This document shows positions 48,101 to 62,000 of a stretch of DNA of 64,000 nucleotides, in pieces. The DNA lies in assembly GCF_003945595.2 (NCBI RefSeq), contig NW_024104665.1:2261651-2325650 (forward strand), given 5' to 3'. This DNA comes from Pipra filicauda (taxonomy: Eukaryota; Chordata; Aves; Passeriformes; Pipridae). Each line of letters opens with the position of its first letter. The stretch's first letter is position 1. A model generated the notes under the pieces. It saw nothing but the letters and a program-made list of their open reading frames with translations. It searched no databases and had not been told where the DNA came from. Made by a program: the position numbers and the translations under genes.

Positions 48101-51100
48101 GTAGGGAATAAGTAAATCACAAACACCATAGGCCAACCAGAGCCACATATGTTTTATGTACATAAATAATCATAAGAAACAAAACACAGAGGACCATTTT
48201 GCATTATTGTAATTGCAGTTGATAGACTCCAGAAGAACAGGAATATGACACATCAAAAAAAAAGATGAATATGCAAGCTTAAACTATGCACTTGATGTGA
48301 GCTTCATAATTACGCACTCTGAGTCTCTTGGAGAGCTACAGGCCATCAGCCAAGAGCTACATAACTCATTTGGCAGCAAACAGGTAAGAAAAAAGCCCAT
48401 CGAAATCCATCATAATCTTTTTTTTTAAGGAATGACTTCAAGGTACTTTGGAAATGGCTTTAAGTCCCCTGTCTGCCATAGCTAAGCCACCTTACAGCCT
48501 TGACCACAGTTACCATAACAAGAAGCATCAAGGAAGAATCTTTTCTGCCATGTTGAGCAGGCATGTTCCTGACTTCACCTCATTAAAAAGTCTTTTCTTC
48601 ACCCCCTCACTAATTCCTCACTACAACACCAAGTAAGTCTATTTTTACCACAGGGGGAAGTGTCAAGAGAGACTGTCAAGGGTGGTGTATCACAGAGCTG
48701 ACCTACCACAATTTTACATACATTTAATAAAACAATTATCTTCAAAGCTCTTTGTTTTCTTAAAATAGAAGACTACAACCAGGAAGCAAAATTAATTAAG
48801 TTGGAAAATGCCTTTGTTGGTGAGAAAGAAGATAGTAGGTTTGCTGCTGCCAGGATGGGGAAAAAATAAATGCTGAAAAGCGGAGCAGTTTCTTTTTGTT
48901 GTTATTTGAAATTTAAGTGAGAAATTCTTGTTTGCTATTTTTTAACACTCCATGGCAACATTTCAAAGCTGCTGGTAAATGTTTCAAAATCCATTTGAAT
49001 AAAGTAATGCAGATCTAAATTTAGCCTTTTGTTGTTTTGATCCTGTCGACCTATTTTGTTGCAAATGTTTCTCCAGCATCATTCAAGTCTGCATCTGTGG
49101 TCCTACTCATTTATCTTGCTTTGAAACAAAAAATCCACTTTTGGCAAATGGGCAACCAAAGTTTTGCAGTTTTGATCTTGTAAAGAACTACACAGGCAAC
49201 TCTATTGACACAGAAGTTTTCAGTGTTGCACTGATCATGTCCATGAGTCAAATGCAGAGGGACAGACTGTGACCTCATATTCAAGAACTGAACTGAAGGA
49301 AAAGTACAAGAAAGGTCTTGCCAAAGCAAGTCCTCTCCACACCACCATAGCAGGACAAGTGCCAGTATTATAGAAAGCCTCATAACCTTTTCCATCTGTA
49401 ATCCTTACTGTCAAAATTCCCAGGAGAAAGTGCGAGAACTAGGCTGAGTCCTTGGTGTCCACAGAAGTCAGGGTCATACAGCCATCTGTCATTACCAGAG
49501 TCCTGTAGACATCTTGATGATGTCAGGTTCAAATAAACCTGTCCTACAGAAACATCATTATTACCTTAATGTTTTGCCGCTTTCCTAAGCACACACAATT
49601 TACAAATACTACACGTAGCATTTTCATACGTATAACGCACAGGTTATGGGTAAAAAGCAAACCGCGTTTCTGCAAGTGCACAGTGGGGAAATAAATCCTT
49701 GAGCTCTCTTTCTTTTGGTCTCCAATATTCCTAGCTCTGCTCTCACTATCCCAAAAACTCTCCTGCTCTTAATTTTCCACTACACTCTCAGCATACAGGT
49801 ATTGGGGAAGCGGAAATCGGATGCAGAATTTGTTTTCAGTTTCTGCCGAAGAGTTGAGATTCAAGAGAGATGCACAAAGCCCACATTACTATACTTTGTA
49901 TTGTGCAGGAGCAAATGCAGTCTCATGTTTGACTGGAACGGTGAGGTAGCTGCCATCACACCATGTAGCAGAGACACACACCACCACCTCCAGCAGTAAC
50001 ACAAGAAGCTGATAGAAACCCAGTAAACTGACACCTTCATAGAGAAGTAATTACAGAGGAGGCAGAGACTTACCAAAATGATTTTAATACTGTAATGTTA
50101 GCAATATACACCATGGCATAGCACACCTTTTCCAACAGACAGTGGCTGAGTGCCATCATTATCACATACCTTTATCTTTCTAAAAAAATATAGGAAAGGT
50201 TGGCTTTCCACTCCAGCAAAACATTTGAATTTAAACAGCTGTGTAATTTCTTAGTCTTTAATCTGGCTTTGGGCAACATTTGAAAACGAAAAGATCAGAA
50301 CTATAAATCTGGATGTCACAACAAAATGTTCATCTATAAACAACAACCTGACAAGTCTGACAGACTAGTCTGGTAACTATGGCAAAATGAGAAATTAAAT
50401 CTCTGTGCAGGTTATTTGCAGAACTGGCTGCATGAAACTTGTCTCAATGGTGTCTTTATATGTTTACTTGCACATGCATACATAACTGTAGATATAAAAT
50501 CACAAATCAACAAGTCTATCAACTATATTCTCAGTCACAAGAATCCAGTGAGTGGTGTCATTTTTGATAAACCACCAGCAGTGCAGAGAAAAGTAACTTC
50601 AGTTTAAATAAAGTGAAAATCTTGCTCAGACTTTTCTTTATGCTTCTCCAAGTTTGGAGATAATTATTCCCAGCAAGAGAAGAATTTTTTTTTTTTTTTG
50701 CTTTCTCCTTTTAATAGATAAAAAAGCCTAGAATATAGATTGTATTGAAATATTTTTATGTATACTGAAACATCTTTTTCCATACTCTGAACATACAATC
50801 GGAACCGCGCAGCCTCAGAAATGTTCCAGCTTGCCAAATTCCAGGGTGCAAGTTGTAACACTGGTGCACTGAAGCTATACTGCCCTATGCTACAGAGATA
50901 GCGTGAATAGCTTCAGTACTGGCTGTTTCCTGTGTCACACCACAGCAACATCCACTCATGACTATTGCTATTAATAAAAGCTTAAAAAGCATCAGTTAAA
51001 TCACTCACTGTTGCAGTTGCATGGTCATAGGTGCTGCAGTCTTCTACATTTATTCTGAAAGACATTTTAAAAATTTATGTTGGCAGATTTCTTAGCTTCA

Positions 51101-51538
51101 GACACTGCCTCTGCCCTTCTGATTCTCCAGTAGCAATTACAATAGCTTTTCAAACAAACTGGTAATTACTGGACCAAAAATATAGCACAAGAGTCCTATG
51201 GAGATCAATGCACTACCCAAATGTGTCAAATTTAGCAGGAATGGTGCCATATGAATGTTCATGTGTCTTCACATTGATCAACTAGAATTCTCACAGGGTC
51301 TTGAAGGATCGTGTTTCATTTTCACAGAAAATATCCCTAATTCTTTGCTTTTCAAGGGCTGTTGGGATTGTGAGGGGAGATGTAGGATGAGGACGAAGGA
51401 AAGAAGGGTAGTGTGTATGCAAGGAGATGACTTCAATTTTGTCCCAGTGAACATTCAGAGCCCTCAGGGGGAGCTTAAATATATCCATGACTTGGATTTG
51501 AGTTTTCTCCAAATAGTTATCAGTTGTTCCTGATGATT

Positions 51539-51592
51539 TCTTTGTAATAAATTAAATAAAATAAATAACAAAAATAATAAAATAATAATATA
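51539..51592 (+). repeat. A/T-rich low-complexity stretch
   Basis: A run built from AAT, AAAT and TAAA units with a single C, of microsatellite type, with no evident function. Confidence 0.8.
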
Positions 51593-52743
51593 ACCATGTT
51601 TTATTAATGAGACTTTAGATATGAGTCCAATTCTTCACTTTTCCAGAAAAGCCAGATACAGAAGAAACAAAACTCACCAACTCTAATCTGTAGCTTGGTA
51701 ACACCTTTTAAAAACCACATTTTGGGTAAGTTATTTGCAATATGGTCAGGTACATCTCAAAATCTGCTGATCTCCATTTAGATTTTGAGTGTTTTACCTC
51801 AAGTACCTACTAAACAAGCTCAAAACTGTTTTTCTCTTTTCCAGTTCAATATTAAGTGTACTTATCAGCTATTGCTGCACAGGTATCTTTAGAAATATGT
51901 TCCTAGTTTATTTCCCCATATCACATCAGGATGCACACACTTACGGTGGATTCTAGTGCATCTGCCAAAGGCTCACAATGACACAGATCTTTGAAGCAGA
52001 AAACATGTGCCGTGCATTTAAAAACCTTACTCAGCTCTATTTATTATTGCTAGATTAATGAATAATAACACCCGGTTTGTGTGTTTCATTATGAAATATA
52101 ATATGCCCACACAGACCTAATCATACAGTCCATCGAGTAAGCAAAATTCAGAGGAAGACAATAAAGGTTGACATTAGAGCATGACAATAGCATAAGAACC
52201 ACAGGGAACTTCCCCGTGAATTTCAAGCCCTCTTGGTAACTGTGTTAGTACCGAAGATGAAAGTATACTGGATCCCAAACCTTTGAAGGTCAGATTTTCT
52301 AACCACTACCCAGACCCAACAGTGTAAGTTCTTCCACTCATTTCAGGAGTACCTAAAAAACTGTAAAAAATACTGCTCTATTTAAATACGAGTGTCCAAG
52401 TCTCACCCACAGAGATTTCATCCACATGTGTGAGAAGATAAGATTTCTTACATGATGAAGGCAATAAGCAGAGAAAGAACATAAAGGTCAGAGAGATCCA
52501 TGGGTTGAGGTCAATGGAAAAGACTGCTCGCTAAGACTGCAGCAAATCATGATAGAAGCAGCCACAGACTGTTTTCCAAGCAGCTCAAGCAGGAACTCTA
52601 CATAGGGCCACCTTCCTGATGCAGAAGCTGCGGTACAACCTCAGTCCCCTGGTTTTAGGAGACCCAGAGCCACCACTCCTCAGCCATGCTAGGACTCCAG
52701 TACACCTGAGCACACTCCGTAGCACCTTTAGGCACTGTTGTCT

Positions 52744-52781
52744 TCCACTGTTCAAATGCTCCTCCACTGTTCAAATCCTCC
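52744..52781 (+). repeat. Tandem duplication, period 19
   Basis: TCCACTGTTCAAATGCTCC (52744-52762) is followed directly by TCCACTGTTCAAATCCTCC (52763-52781), with one mismatch. This is a recent slippage-scale duplication. Confidence 0.85.
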
Positions 52782-54494
52782 TCAAACTATCACCTCTGAG
52801 GCTGACCCTCTTACTATTCTACATGGAAATTGTGTTCAAAAGCAAATTTTATGATACCTATTGAAGAAAAAAAAAAAGCCTTATTACAAGGCCTGATTCC
52901 TCTTCTGTTCTGAGCTTTACAATGGCTTACGATGGCTACGGGTCAGGTCCTTTAACACATTCATCTGACCATTACTATCCCTAGAAGAAGCCATCAGCTT
53001 TAATGGCTTTGGTGTGGATGAAGCTGCAGTGCTACTTTATGACTATTTGCGAGTATCATTTCTCATCACCAGTACCAGTATTACACACCATATGCTTTTG
53101 CTCAGAGCAAGGCAGAAGATAGCACATGGTTTCAGACTGCATTGAGCACACAGCATGTTGTATAGCACTTCCTACACCACCAATGTGTACTCTAAACCAT
53201 AGTTTCCTGCTAGAAATATTTCTTTTCACCAACTTGCAACAGACAGGAGCAATCAGACTCCAACTCAGGGTTCAAGAGACTATCTGAAGAAATGAGGAAA
53301 GCCTCACCACGGTTTCCTGCAGCTGTCATTGCAAGAATAGACTCGCCTCATAAAGTCAGCATGGTAACTATCATTTTCTTTTGAGGTCTAGTGATAGCAG
53401 CTTTCTTGTGTAACATTTTCAGACTCTTGCACCAGCCATATCTTTGCTATTTCAACAGCATCAGCAAAAAAAATTTTGTATGCAGTCCTGTTCTGCCAGC
53501 TCTAAAAGATGGATTCGTTTGCTCATTCAGACTCACTAAACTAGCTAAACGTTGGCATTACCTTAGAAAATACCCTCCAATTATTAGGCAGCCCCAAGAA
53601 AATGAGCATTAGATTTCCACAAATCTATCTGTATTCTGAAAAAGCCTGTGGTTTCTAATGCAAGGCTGGGGGATCCAGTGACATACAGTTTGCAAGGTCA
53701 GGGTACATATACTAAGTTATGAACCATTATCTAATGAGTCTATACAGTTCTGCCTTTCCTCTTAAATGTCAGAACCTCAGACAAAGGGAAGAGACTACAT
53801 AATGTATCTGAAAAGAGTAAAATATCCTTCATTCTTGCTCTAAATCTGCAGATATTTAGAAGAGATCAAGAGATGAGAAAGTCAGTATCCCTAAAAACAT
53901 TATGGGAGAGTCCATGAGGCAGCAACTGTGTTCCAGAAAACTGTCTCTGACAGCACATACACCACCACAAACAAAACACCATGTTTCATTACCAACCATT
54001 TTACTTCCAGCACTTGATACCTTCATGAGTTGGAATACCACAGGGATCATTCTCATGGCAAATTTACCTTTAACCTTAATACAAAGCTGTGCAGAAAAAA
54101 AAGTGACAGAATTTTGCTGCAGGCACTATAACTAAGCAACTTTGCTCTGCATAGATAGAAAATGGGGAAATATTGCAGAAGCTCAAGCGACATGGTTTGA
54201 TTTGTGAAAGATTCAGATGTTTTACTTGGAGTCCATTTGAATGCATCATATAACATTCTCCAGTTCTTTTTGTCTGATATTTTATGTCTTTTCATTTCAA
54301 GACAGAACCAGCACATATGCACTGGTTTTTAACACATCTAGCCATTCCATCATGCCCCACATTTTCCTGGAAAACCAGCCTTGGCATCAATAAAGTTCCA
54401 GATTCAACAATAAATACTGCATGACAGATTGCATCCCATTTTCACTCAAATCATCATCAGGCCTCTACACAGAGCTAATTGTAGATGGCTGCTG

Positions 54495-54529
54495 CAAATA
54501 TGTGCTTAGCAAATATATGCTTAGCAAAG
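54495..54529 (+). repeat. Tandem repeat, period 15
   Basis: CAAATATGTGCTTAG (54495-54509) and CAAATATATGCTTAG (54510-54524) are adjacent, with one mismatch, followed by a partial third CAAAG. The period is a multiple of three, so the open frame across it (54421-54618, plus) shows a repeated peptide, but no gene is indicated. Confidence 0.8.
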
Positions 54530-55149
54530 GTATAATGTACATACAAATGAAGAATTGTGGTCAGACAATACTTCAAATTAAATTTGTTTGGCCCAGGTCA
54601 AAAATCAAAAATTTGTGACAATTCTCAGTCTATTTAAACTGCTTTCACACCAAATTTAAACAGAATTACAGTTGGTTTGACATCGTAGTAGGTTTATAAA
54701 GAGGCAACACATAAATAACAAAGTTGTAGATATAGATATTTTTCTCAAGTTAACCCCTAAAGGCAACTGACAATATATATAAGTAATTTTAAGAAGTAAC
54801 GAACTAATTTTTCATCCATTTGGCCTTGAAAGAAAGCATTCTATTAACACTTTGTGTGCCTGTTTCCCTGCATGTAATGCCATTGATTTTCTCAACTGAA
54901 AACATCCTTGGAGTGGCCAGTGAGTCATCATACATAGGAGGCATCAGCTGTAACCTGTGAAAAGTACCAAATTATGTTTGGAGCCAAATGCACATGAAGC
55001 AGTACTTTTTCTAGAGTTTGGCTGTGTTGCACTACTACTCGAAAAGGATGGGCAACTGGTTACAGATGAATAAAAAAATTAGCTTGCAATTAGTCTTCAA
55101 AAATCATTGAGATTATTCCACCAGCCCAAGGCAAGATGAACTCTACATG

Positions 55150-56010
55150 TGTCTTTCCTTCCTGAAGGTTATCTAACCCATTGGAATTTCTATTACTTGA
55201 TGTCCGTTAGAGCTTCTCCAGGCAATTTATACCAGTTCTTTACCATTTGTCTATCTTTACCAGTAGAAAAGCTGACCTGAGCCTTTCTTGTGCTAGTTTG
55301 TGCCTTTTAGCTTCCTCTCCTAGCTACCAGGGACATGGTTACCAGATTGATCCCTTCCTCTTTGCAGCTGCTTGATACATACTTCAAATCCGTAATTTCC
55401 TCTTTCATGTAGGTTAAGAAAATCTGATTTCAATATTCCATGCAGATGTTTTGTCAATCCCTTAAACCTCTATTTTAGTTCTTCTACCCAACTGATTATA
55501 CCTGTCACAAAAGCTTAAACCCAGGAGGGTCATGTGAGATCAGAAGGTTCGTTTTATGCAGCTTGAAAAGTTATGACTTTTTATAACCTTCTGAAGTACT
55601 TGCCTTTTTTCTACTTGCAGTCACAAAACGCTCTTGATTCCTGTTCAGCTGCTTAGCCATGACAGTACTAGATTCTTTTCAATTAAAAACTACCTTCATT
55701 ATTCTCTGTCCTGTGTCTGTACTGTTGCCTATTCACATCCTCCTCCTCTGCATTTACTACTGCTGAAATACATCCCATTTCTTCAGAATTTTTCTTCATT
55801 TTTCTCTTCAAGTTTTGGACATTCCTCAGCAGGTTCAGTTTGGGTGTTACCTACACCCAAATGCATCATCCAGATTGTGCAAATTTTCAACAAAACCAAG
55901 CTTCAGAGGTAACTCCACTGAGCCCTGCTCAGGAGCACACTTTTATGACAAAGGATCATTGCTAACATCCTCATTCCAATTAGTTTGTCACTGCCTGAAA
56001 GGATCTCTTC
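55150..56010 (-). mobile_element. Highly diverged CR1 LINE fragment (ORF2)
   Basis: On the plus strand the order of blocks follows the reverse complement of CR1 ORF2. First come TTAGAGCTTCTCCAGGCAAT and TTATACCAGTTCTTTACCA (55207-55245), which match the segment just past the reverse transcriptase; then CCTCTTTGCAGC...ATACTTCAAATCC (55358-55391). After a poorly matching middle (about 55500-55720), 55770-55900 recalls the reverse transcriptase core: ATCCCATTTCTTCAGAA, CAGTTTGGGTGTTACCT, GCATCATCCAGATTGTG and TTCAACAAAACCAAGC. The catalytic region is too eroded to read residues, and the copy is inactive. Open frames here (55634-55912, 55815-56048, both plus) are antisense noise. Limits and the continuity of the two halves are inferred from memory of the consensus. 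Confidence 0.6.
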
Positions 56011-58864
56011 TTCTGTTTCCCTCACTTCATTATGAGGGTGTCATATAAATCAGTCATAACTCCAGCAAATTCAAGTCTTAAAGTATTTGAAGTTATGTAA
56101 TACCTTTCAGCTCTTTTCAGCCTTCCCTCCCAAAGTCACCCCCCAAGGAAAAACTGGAGCCTCTGAAATTGGACTTGTTACCAGAAGCAGCATGAACTTG
56201 AGCTTGTGGTTACACTTTAAGCAACAATACTGCCCAAGTAATCTTAAACCATCTCTGCTCTCGGCTGCTCATTCACACCTCCACGCTGCTTAGAAATGTG
56301 TGATGCTGCGTGCATCACACCTGTGTGTGGCAAACAGAATCAGAAAACCAAACAACCCAAATGCCTGTGCAAGCACAGAGAAGAGGCAACATTAAGGTTA
56401 GTGCTGAAAAAAAAAGAGGTTCATAAATTACACCAGTATTTTAATACAAACCTGAAAGTCAAACCTGAACTTCTGAGACAGAATTTCTTGTGATCTAGCT
56501 AGGTTACAGATTTCAAAGAGAAACCCAGAGTTGCTTAAACTGTACAAAGGTATTAACTTTGTCAAGAGCCAGAAAAGATAAGAATGGAAGCATCTTGTGG
56601 TGGTGATCACCACCTGCATGCTAGCAATTACTGACCTAAGACTCACGAGACCACAGCTGCAAGCAAATTCAGAGTTTCTTTCTATGTGCCAGTGAAGACC
56701 TGTGCACACTGCAAGTTGCAACCAGTGGGCCATGCTGAAGCATTAGGGATGTTAGTGTCTTCAGTCAGCATAGCTGATCCTAGACTGAAAAAAAGGTCAG
56801 CCTTTACAAAGTCACTGTGATTTTCATGAATCTGATCTCAAACCAAAATAACAGTTTCATATGTTACTTCCATTTCAAAAGAAAGTTGGAATCCTAAATT
56901 CACAAAGCATAAACAAGTCTTTCTTGGGTTGACATATGCTGGATTTCTGCAAAGTGAGATAAGTTTGCCATATATACTTCAGAATATAATAGATCTTTAT
57001 GCATACCTTATTACCCATATAGCATGTACCTAGGACCCGATCCAGAATGCCATCCTCATGGTCAATGTAAGCACATTCCCTTTCAAGCATGGGGCAAAAT
57101 CACAATTGAATTTAAAGTCAATGCCTAAAGAGGATGACAGTATTTGTTTCTTGTTAATGTGGTTGTCACCCTGTCACTGGATTAAATGGTAGATCTTTAA
57201 ACATGCTGTCACATCAAACAGCAGTGACAGAAACATTAATTTGCCTTCTGCTATTTTGGACATGACAGCAACTACTTTTTAATCAAGTTTCCATTCATAA
57301 TTGGGCTTCCAACATGTGAGTTCGATGTTCTCTATCTGATTATTTTAATGGTCCCTTGTACAAGCCAGTCAAGGTTATTATTACTTTTATTTCTGTGTGT
57401 GAAAAGGCAAAGAGTCATGAAATAGCTTACATTCCTAAAGCCTGTTGCCACTGGGCAGGAGTGTTCTGGATCATCAACACTGGCAACAATAGACAGTACT
57501 GTAAAAATAGCATGTACACACGCAGCACAACAGACCGGCTGGCCATCTTGGGACGAGAGAAATACAGATCTCATGCCCTCAGTAATAGTTGTCTGTGCCA
57601 GTTTAAATCTCCAACAGAGGAATTCAAATGAATGTTGATAAGTGCCCAAATAGACTCTACCTTCAGTGGTGGGATGAATCCTTATTATTATTGCCGGTTC
57701 TGTCTATAATAAAGACGGGAAGTCTTTTTAGTAACATATGGAAAATCATTATAGCCACAGTCCAAAAGTAATTGCTAGTGGGCAGTGTGCTGTCAACTCC
57801 TTTCAGTTTGTTGTTTCATCACTTCACCCATGACCTAGAGGAATAATTTCTCCTTCCCCAGCATAGCAGCAGTTTAGTTTCCATACCCATTAATGTTTGG
57901 TGCCTCTCAAAATTATAGTTCTCAGCAAATCCAAAAGCCATAAAATGTCTTAATGTCTGTGAAATTCTATGTCTTCCATGAACATTTAGTACTGAATTCT
58001 AAATTTATGCTAGATTTACTAAATTAAATGATACAACAGATTTAGCTTTTGAAAACATATTTGGAAGACAGAATATTCCATTTGCCATGAAAAAGCCCAG
58101 AAAGAAAAATCATGCTGTATTGGCAAAGAAAGATATGGGCAACATGATTAGAGAGCCCAATATACATAATCCAGCTTCAAATTTCCCAAAGTTAGTCATG
58201 CTTATATCCTCCATGAACAGGAGTCAGCTGCAAAGTTTACAGCCCTCATGAAATAAAGATCTGAATCTGGTGAATCAATTCAAAAACGTAATTAGAATTA
58301 TTAAATCCTTCCCTTTTCCAGCCATCAAGGTTTTACCAGGTGTCAGTAAGACACAGAAGTGAATGGGGCTTAGCCATGACCATCACCAATCTGGGTATTC
58401 CCCTCCTGCCTGTACCCCTCCCCACTCAGCTTTGGATTGGCTGGATAATTTTAAGTTTAGACACTGGATAGAAATTTCAAAGATCAAGTTTAGTAAAATA
58501 CTGTGGCTAAAAGATTTAACTTAGTGCTCTCCACTTGAGGAAATGCAGGCAGAAACCATCAGCAGCAAGTCCACTTGACATTTGGGCAGTCAACAAATAC
58601 TCCCTTTTGAATCAATCTGGCACGGTAGTCTCTTGCTCAGTTGGGTTAACTAGGAGTACCTAGGAGCAGAGAAGACCCACAGGTGATGAACGATTGCATA
58701 GCCATAGCAAATGCTGTATCTTCTAAACCTGTTTCTCATCAATCAAATTTGCTAGCAAATCTGTAATTTAAAAATATGAAAAATTCAAACCGCCTTAAAA
58801 CGCTATGGATTGAACAACTCTCTGAAACACGACAAATCAAAGTAACTTATTTTTATTTTTAATA
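56011..58864. other. Non-coding unique sequence
   Basis: No gene is supported. Open frames of 101 codons (56428-56733, minus) and 105 codons (57332-57649, minus), the latter opposite a 91-codon plus-strand frame, have no recognisable domain or splice context that I would trust. No repeat family is recognisable. Confidence 0.6.
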
Positions 58865-59035
58865 AAGGAAATCTCTACTTAAAATCAAGACTGGAAGATT
58901 TTTACCTTTATTGTTCTTGAAAGACTTCCTCCAGTTCCAGACAGAAATAATTCAAGGAAGTCTTACATAAGAGATCTGATTAGGTGATCCCAACAGTCCT
59001 CTCTGTCTTCAAAACCTATGAATCTGTTTTCAGAC
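58865..59035 (+). mobile_element. CR1 LINE 3' end
   Basis: AAATCAAGACTGGAAGATTT (58881-58900), ATTCAAGGAAGTCTTACATA and the terminal stretch at 58971-59027, with GATCTGATTAGGTGATCCCA and AAAACCTATGAATCTG, follow the 3' untranslated end of CR1: 'agactagatgatcataatggtcccttctggccttaaaatctatgaatct'. CR1 ends in a short octamer repeat rather than poly(A), and the single ATGAATCT here is a worn version. The 5' part is missing, as is usual for CR1, which truncates during integration. Confidence 0.75.
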
Positions 59036-62000
59036 AGAGCATAAAACCCAAGAAACTGGGTCTCAAAAAATTTACTTGAGGATTCTTATCAAAGAAAATT
59101 GGTTTGCATGTTTCTAAGTCAAAGCACATGCAGAAAAAAAGAAGAAAGATTTTAATAAAAAAATAAAAATTAAAGCGTGGAGATCAGTTCACATTCTGAG
59201 AAGATGGATGTATAGGCTTCCAAATTTTTCAAATAATCCACTTGGTTACCTTTGCTTCAAACCAGGCTACCATTCCCTTATGCCAGCATACCCCCCCACT
59301 TGTATCTGTCCCTTCCAGTGAACTTAGTATTCACCTACAGTCTGACCTGTTGTGCAGAAACTAAGACACTGTGATCTGTGTGTCAGTATTCACACATCAT
59401 CTGTTATTTCAAAGGAGGAATAAATACTTCCTGCACATATGATCTCCAAAATCTAACCAGAACACGTAGTTACAGCAACCATTTTTGTTGAGAGGGGTAA
59501 GGTCAGAAAGAGAGTGCCTTGAACCTTCACTATTTCCTGATACTAATGCAATGGTTCAATATATTCACACACTATTGCTTTTTATGAAAGAAAAATGCTT
59601 TGCAAATGATGTTACTAATGCATGGAAAAACATGAGACAGATGAACCTTGTCCTTAGTATGCCTATTTGAGAAAAGGACAAAAGCTACTGTAAATACAGA
59701 GCTCAAGATGCCATTACAGTAAAAGGTCCAGGACTACTTCTTGGCAGTAATTTCCAATACCCTTATTATAGATGCAAGGATACACACCCCCATTTTTTAT
59801 TTTTTTTTTCTTATTTTTAAAAAATTCTTCTTTGTCAAGCCATCTGACCTGCTTAGAACGGGAAAAAAAGGCTAAATAGAGCAAGATATTTTTAGCATTC
59901 CTGAAGGAGCTTCTTCCAAATGGCATTCATTATAGAGCTACGTGAAATCGTCTCTCTGGACACTCACTCGAGAATCTAGGACAAAGTGAACAACTTCAGC
60001 CACAGCCCACCCCAGAGAAACACTGCATTCCCTGCTCCAGCATGCTGTATTCAATTCAAATTGGTTTGTTCCTCAGCCAAGGGACATAGCAACATAATTT
60101 ACTATTTCCCTTTTGAATATCCAATACAGAATAAATCTGATCTGCTGGGGAAGTGTTTTGACAGTCTAGGCTGAAAGCACATCATCTCTTTCCTGGAGCT
60201 TCCTTCCAAAGATTTAGCAGCTAATTTTACACCACTGTACCCATGAAGTCTTTAGAAAAGGCAGGTGGAAGGGAATTAAATGGTTTACGAAGCATAAACA
60301 ACAACAGCAACAACAAAATATTCTAAAAACTGAGTCAACAGTGTATACTCATTATCCTTTTGCTGGAAAGCACCTGCAATATTCCATCTCAAAAGATAAG
60401 ATTGTTCACTTGCAAATATCATTCTGATAACTTTTCTTCTATAACATCTAATCCCACTTTTTGCATTTTGAACCAAATCTGCACTTGTTAGTGGGAGGAA
60501 ATAGAAATACAAACTGAATAGTATTGCCTAGCAATAGCATGACTCATCTTTCTCTGTCATCCTCTGTTTCTTTCAGGGTGGTAGTTTTTCTGTCTACCCA
60601 ATATTTTAAAGGCACTGCTACATGGTGAACTGCACATGAGAAAAGTAACTTTTGGGTTCATATTGCCTACCTGTGGTCTTCCTCAACTCCCAGCCAGCTG
60701 CATGTAAATTACACATATTGGTATCACATGAAAAAGCAAAAATTTGCTTACTCAAATGTTGCACATCCAGCATATCTATATAGCATAGCAGATGCTCTTT
60801 ATCATTAACAATAATTTCTTAGGCACTCACAGCTAAAAGCATGGACACATCACTCCAGAATTAATGACAAGAGAAACTCACTGTAGGACTTGTGGAAATT
60901 ATGGGCAACTTAGGCGGGAATCTAGCACTGAAGCCCACTCCCTTCCTCTTTGGATCCCACCATGGCAGTTGTTCCCAACACCTGGGACTGTACAAGGGGG
61001 GCAGGAAAGAGGTAGAACCCACTTACCACTGCTCTCAGCCTCTCATGATTATTCAGGTGTAGGATGATGCCAATTCAGCATTCACTAATGCTGCTTCTCC
61101 AATCCTCAGTGAAATTTATTTAAGTAGAAGTTGGATGTTTAGTACCTTTCAGAATCTGCAACTAAGCTATTAGTCTACTTGCAGTTTTATCTCTGTGAAT
61201 GTTTAGGTGGTTTACAGAAAGGGACTAGTTTTCAAGGGGGCAGATCTAGACAGGAATAGTTGTGCAAAGAAGAAAAACTCTTATATGGGTAACAAAAACA
61301 GCTGTGATGAGGGCACTTTAACAATGGCAGGTCAACTGTACTTCCCTTTTATTTCATATGACTCAGCTACCCATGTCTGACATTCACAGCACAGAGGTCT
61401 CACGTTGCTAAAATCTGGATAGGAAAAAAAGAACAAAAGCAGATATTTTATTCAGAGTCACACTAAAACTGTATTTCACTGCTTTTTTCCTGTGAGGGAA
61501 AGGAGGAGAAAACCAAGAGAGAATTATAATACTTAATTAGCATGTAACCCTGGAGGAGGGTGCAGTACTCAATGAATCCCTTCATGCACTGTGAAGGATG
61601 TATAAAATGCTGATTGGATCTTTCTCAGCCATTCATTTTATCAATCTGTAATACTGTTTGACTTCCATTGTAATTTATCCTTCCTTTTCTCCGTCATTTT
61701 CTATTTTTTCCTTATTTTCTTTCTATAATTCTCTATTCCTTCTTTATTTATTTCTCACATTTCAAAAGGGTTGAGAAATGGACTCATTTAGATACAGTTT
61801 AAAGTTTCTCACTTCTTATGTTTTCAGTACATACCTATGTATTTGATGACAAGTAGAGAAACTAGAAAGCCTCATGCCAACATTAAAGTCTGCCTCCAAA
61901 ATCACCTGAAGGTGCAATAAAAGTCAAGGAACTGACTTTTGCCCCTTTTCTCTTTTTAAACTCTCCTGCTTTCAGCTGGTTCTGTTTGTGGAATGTACGA

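Larger units (their letters stand above)
45342..55149. other. Non-coding unique sequence
   Basis: No gene is supported over nearly 10 kb. Open frames reach 94 codons (49111-49395 minus, 49715-49999 plus) with no domain. Simple sequence is a C13-T12 tract (48076-48100), T15 (50685-50699) and an A/T-only-like stretch (51539-51592). Two short tandem duplications occur at 52744 and 54495. Confidence 0.6.

Noticed and set aside
57332..57649. 105-codon minus-strand frame
   Set aside because: No domain, opposed by a 91-codon plus-strand frame, and chance length.
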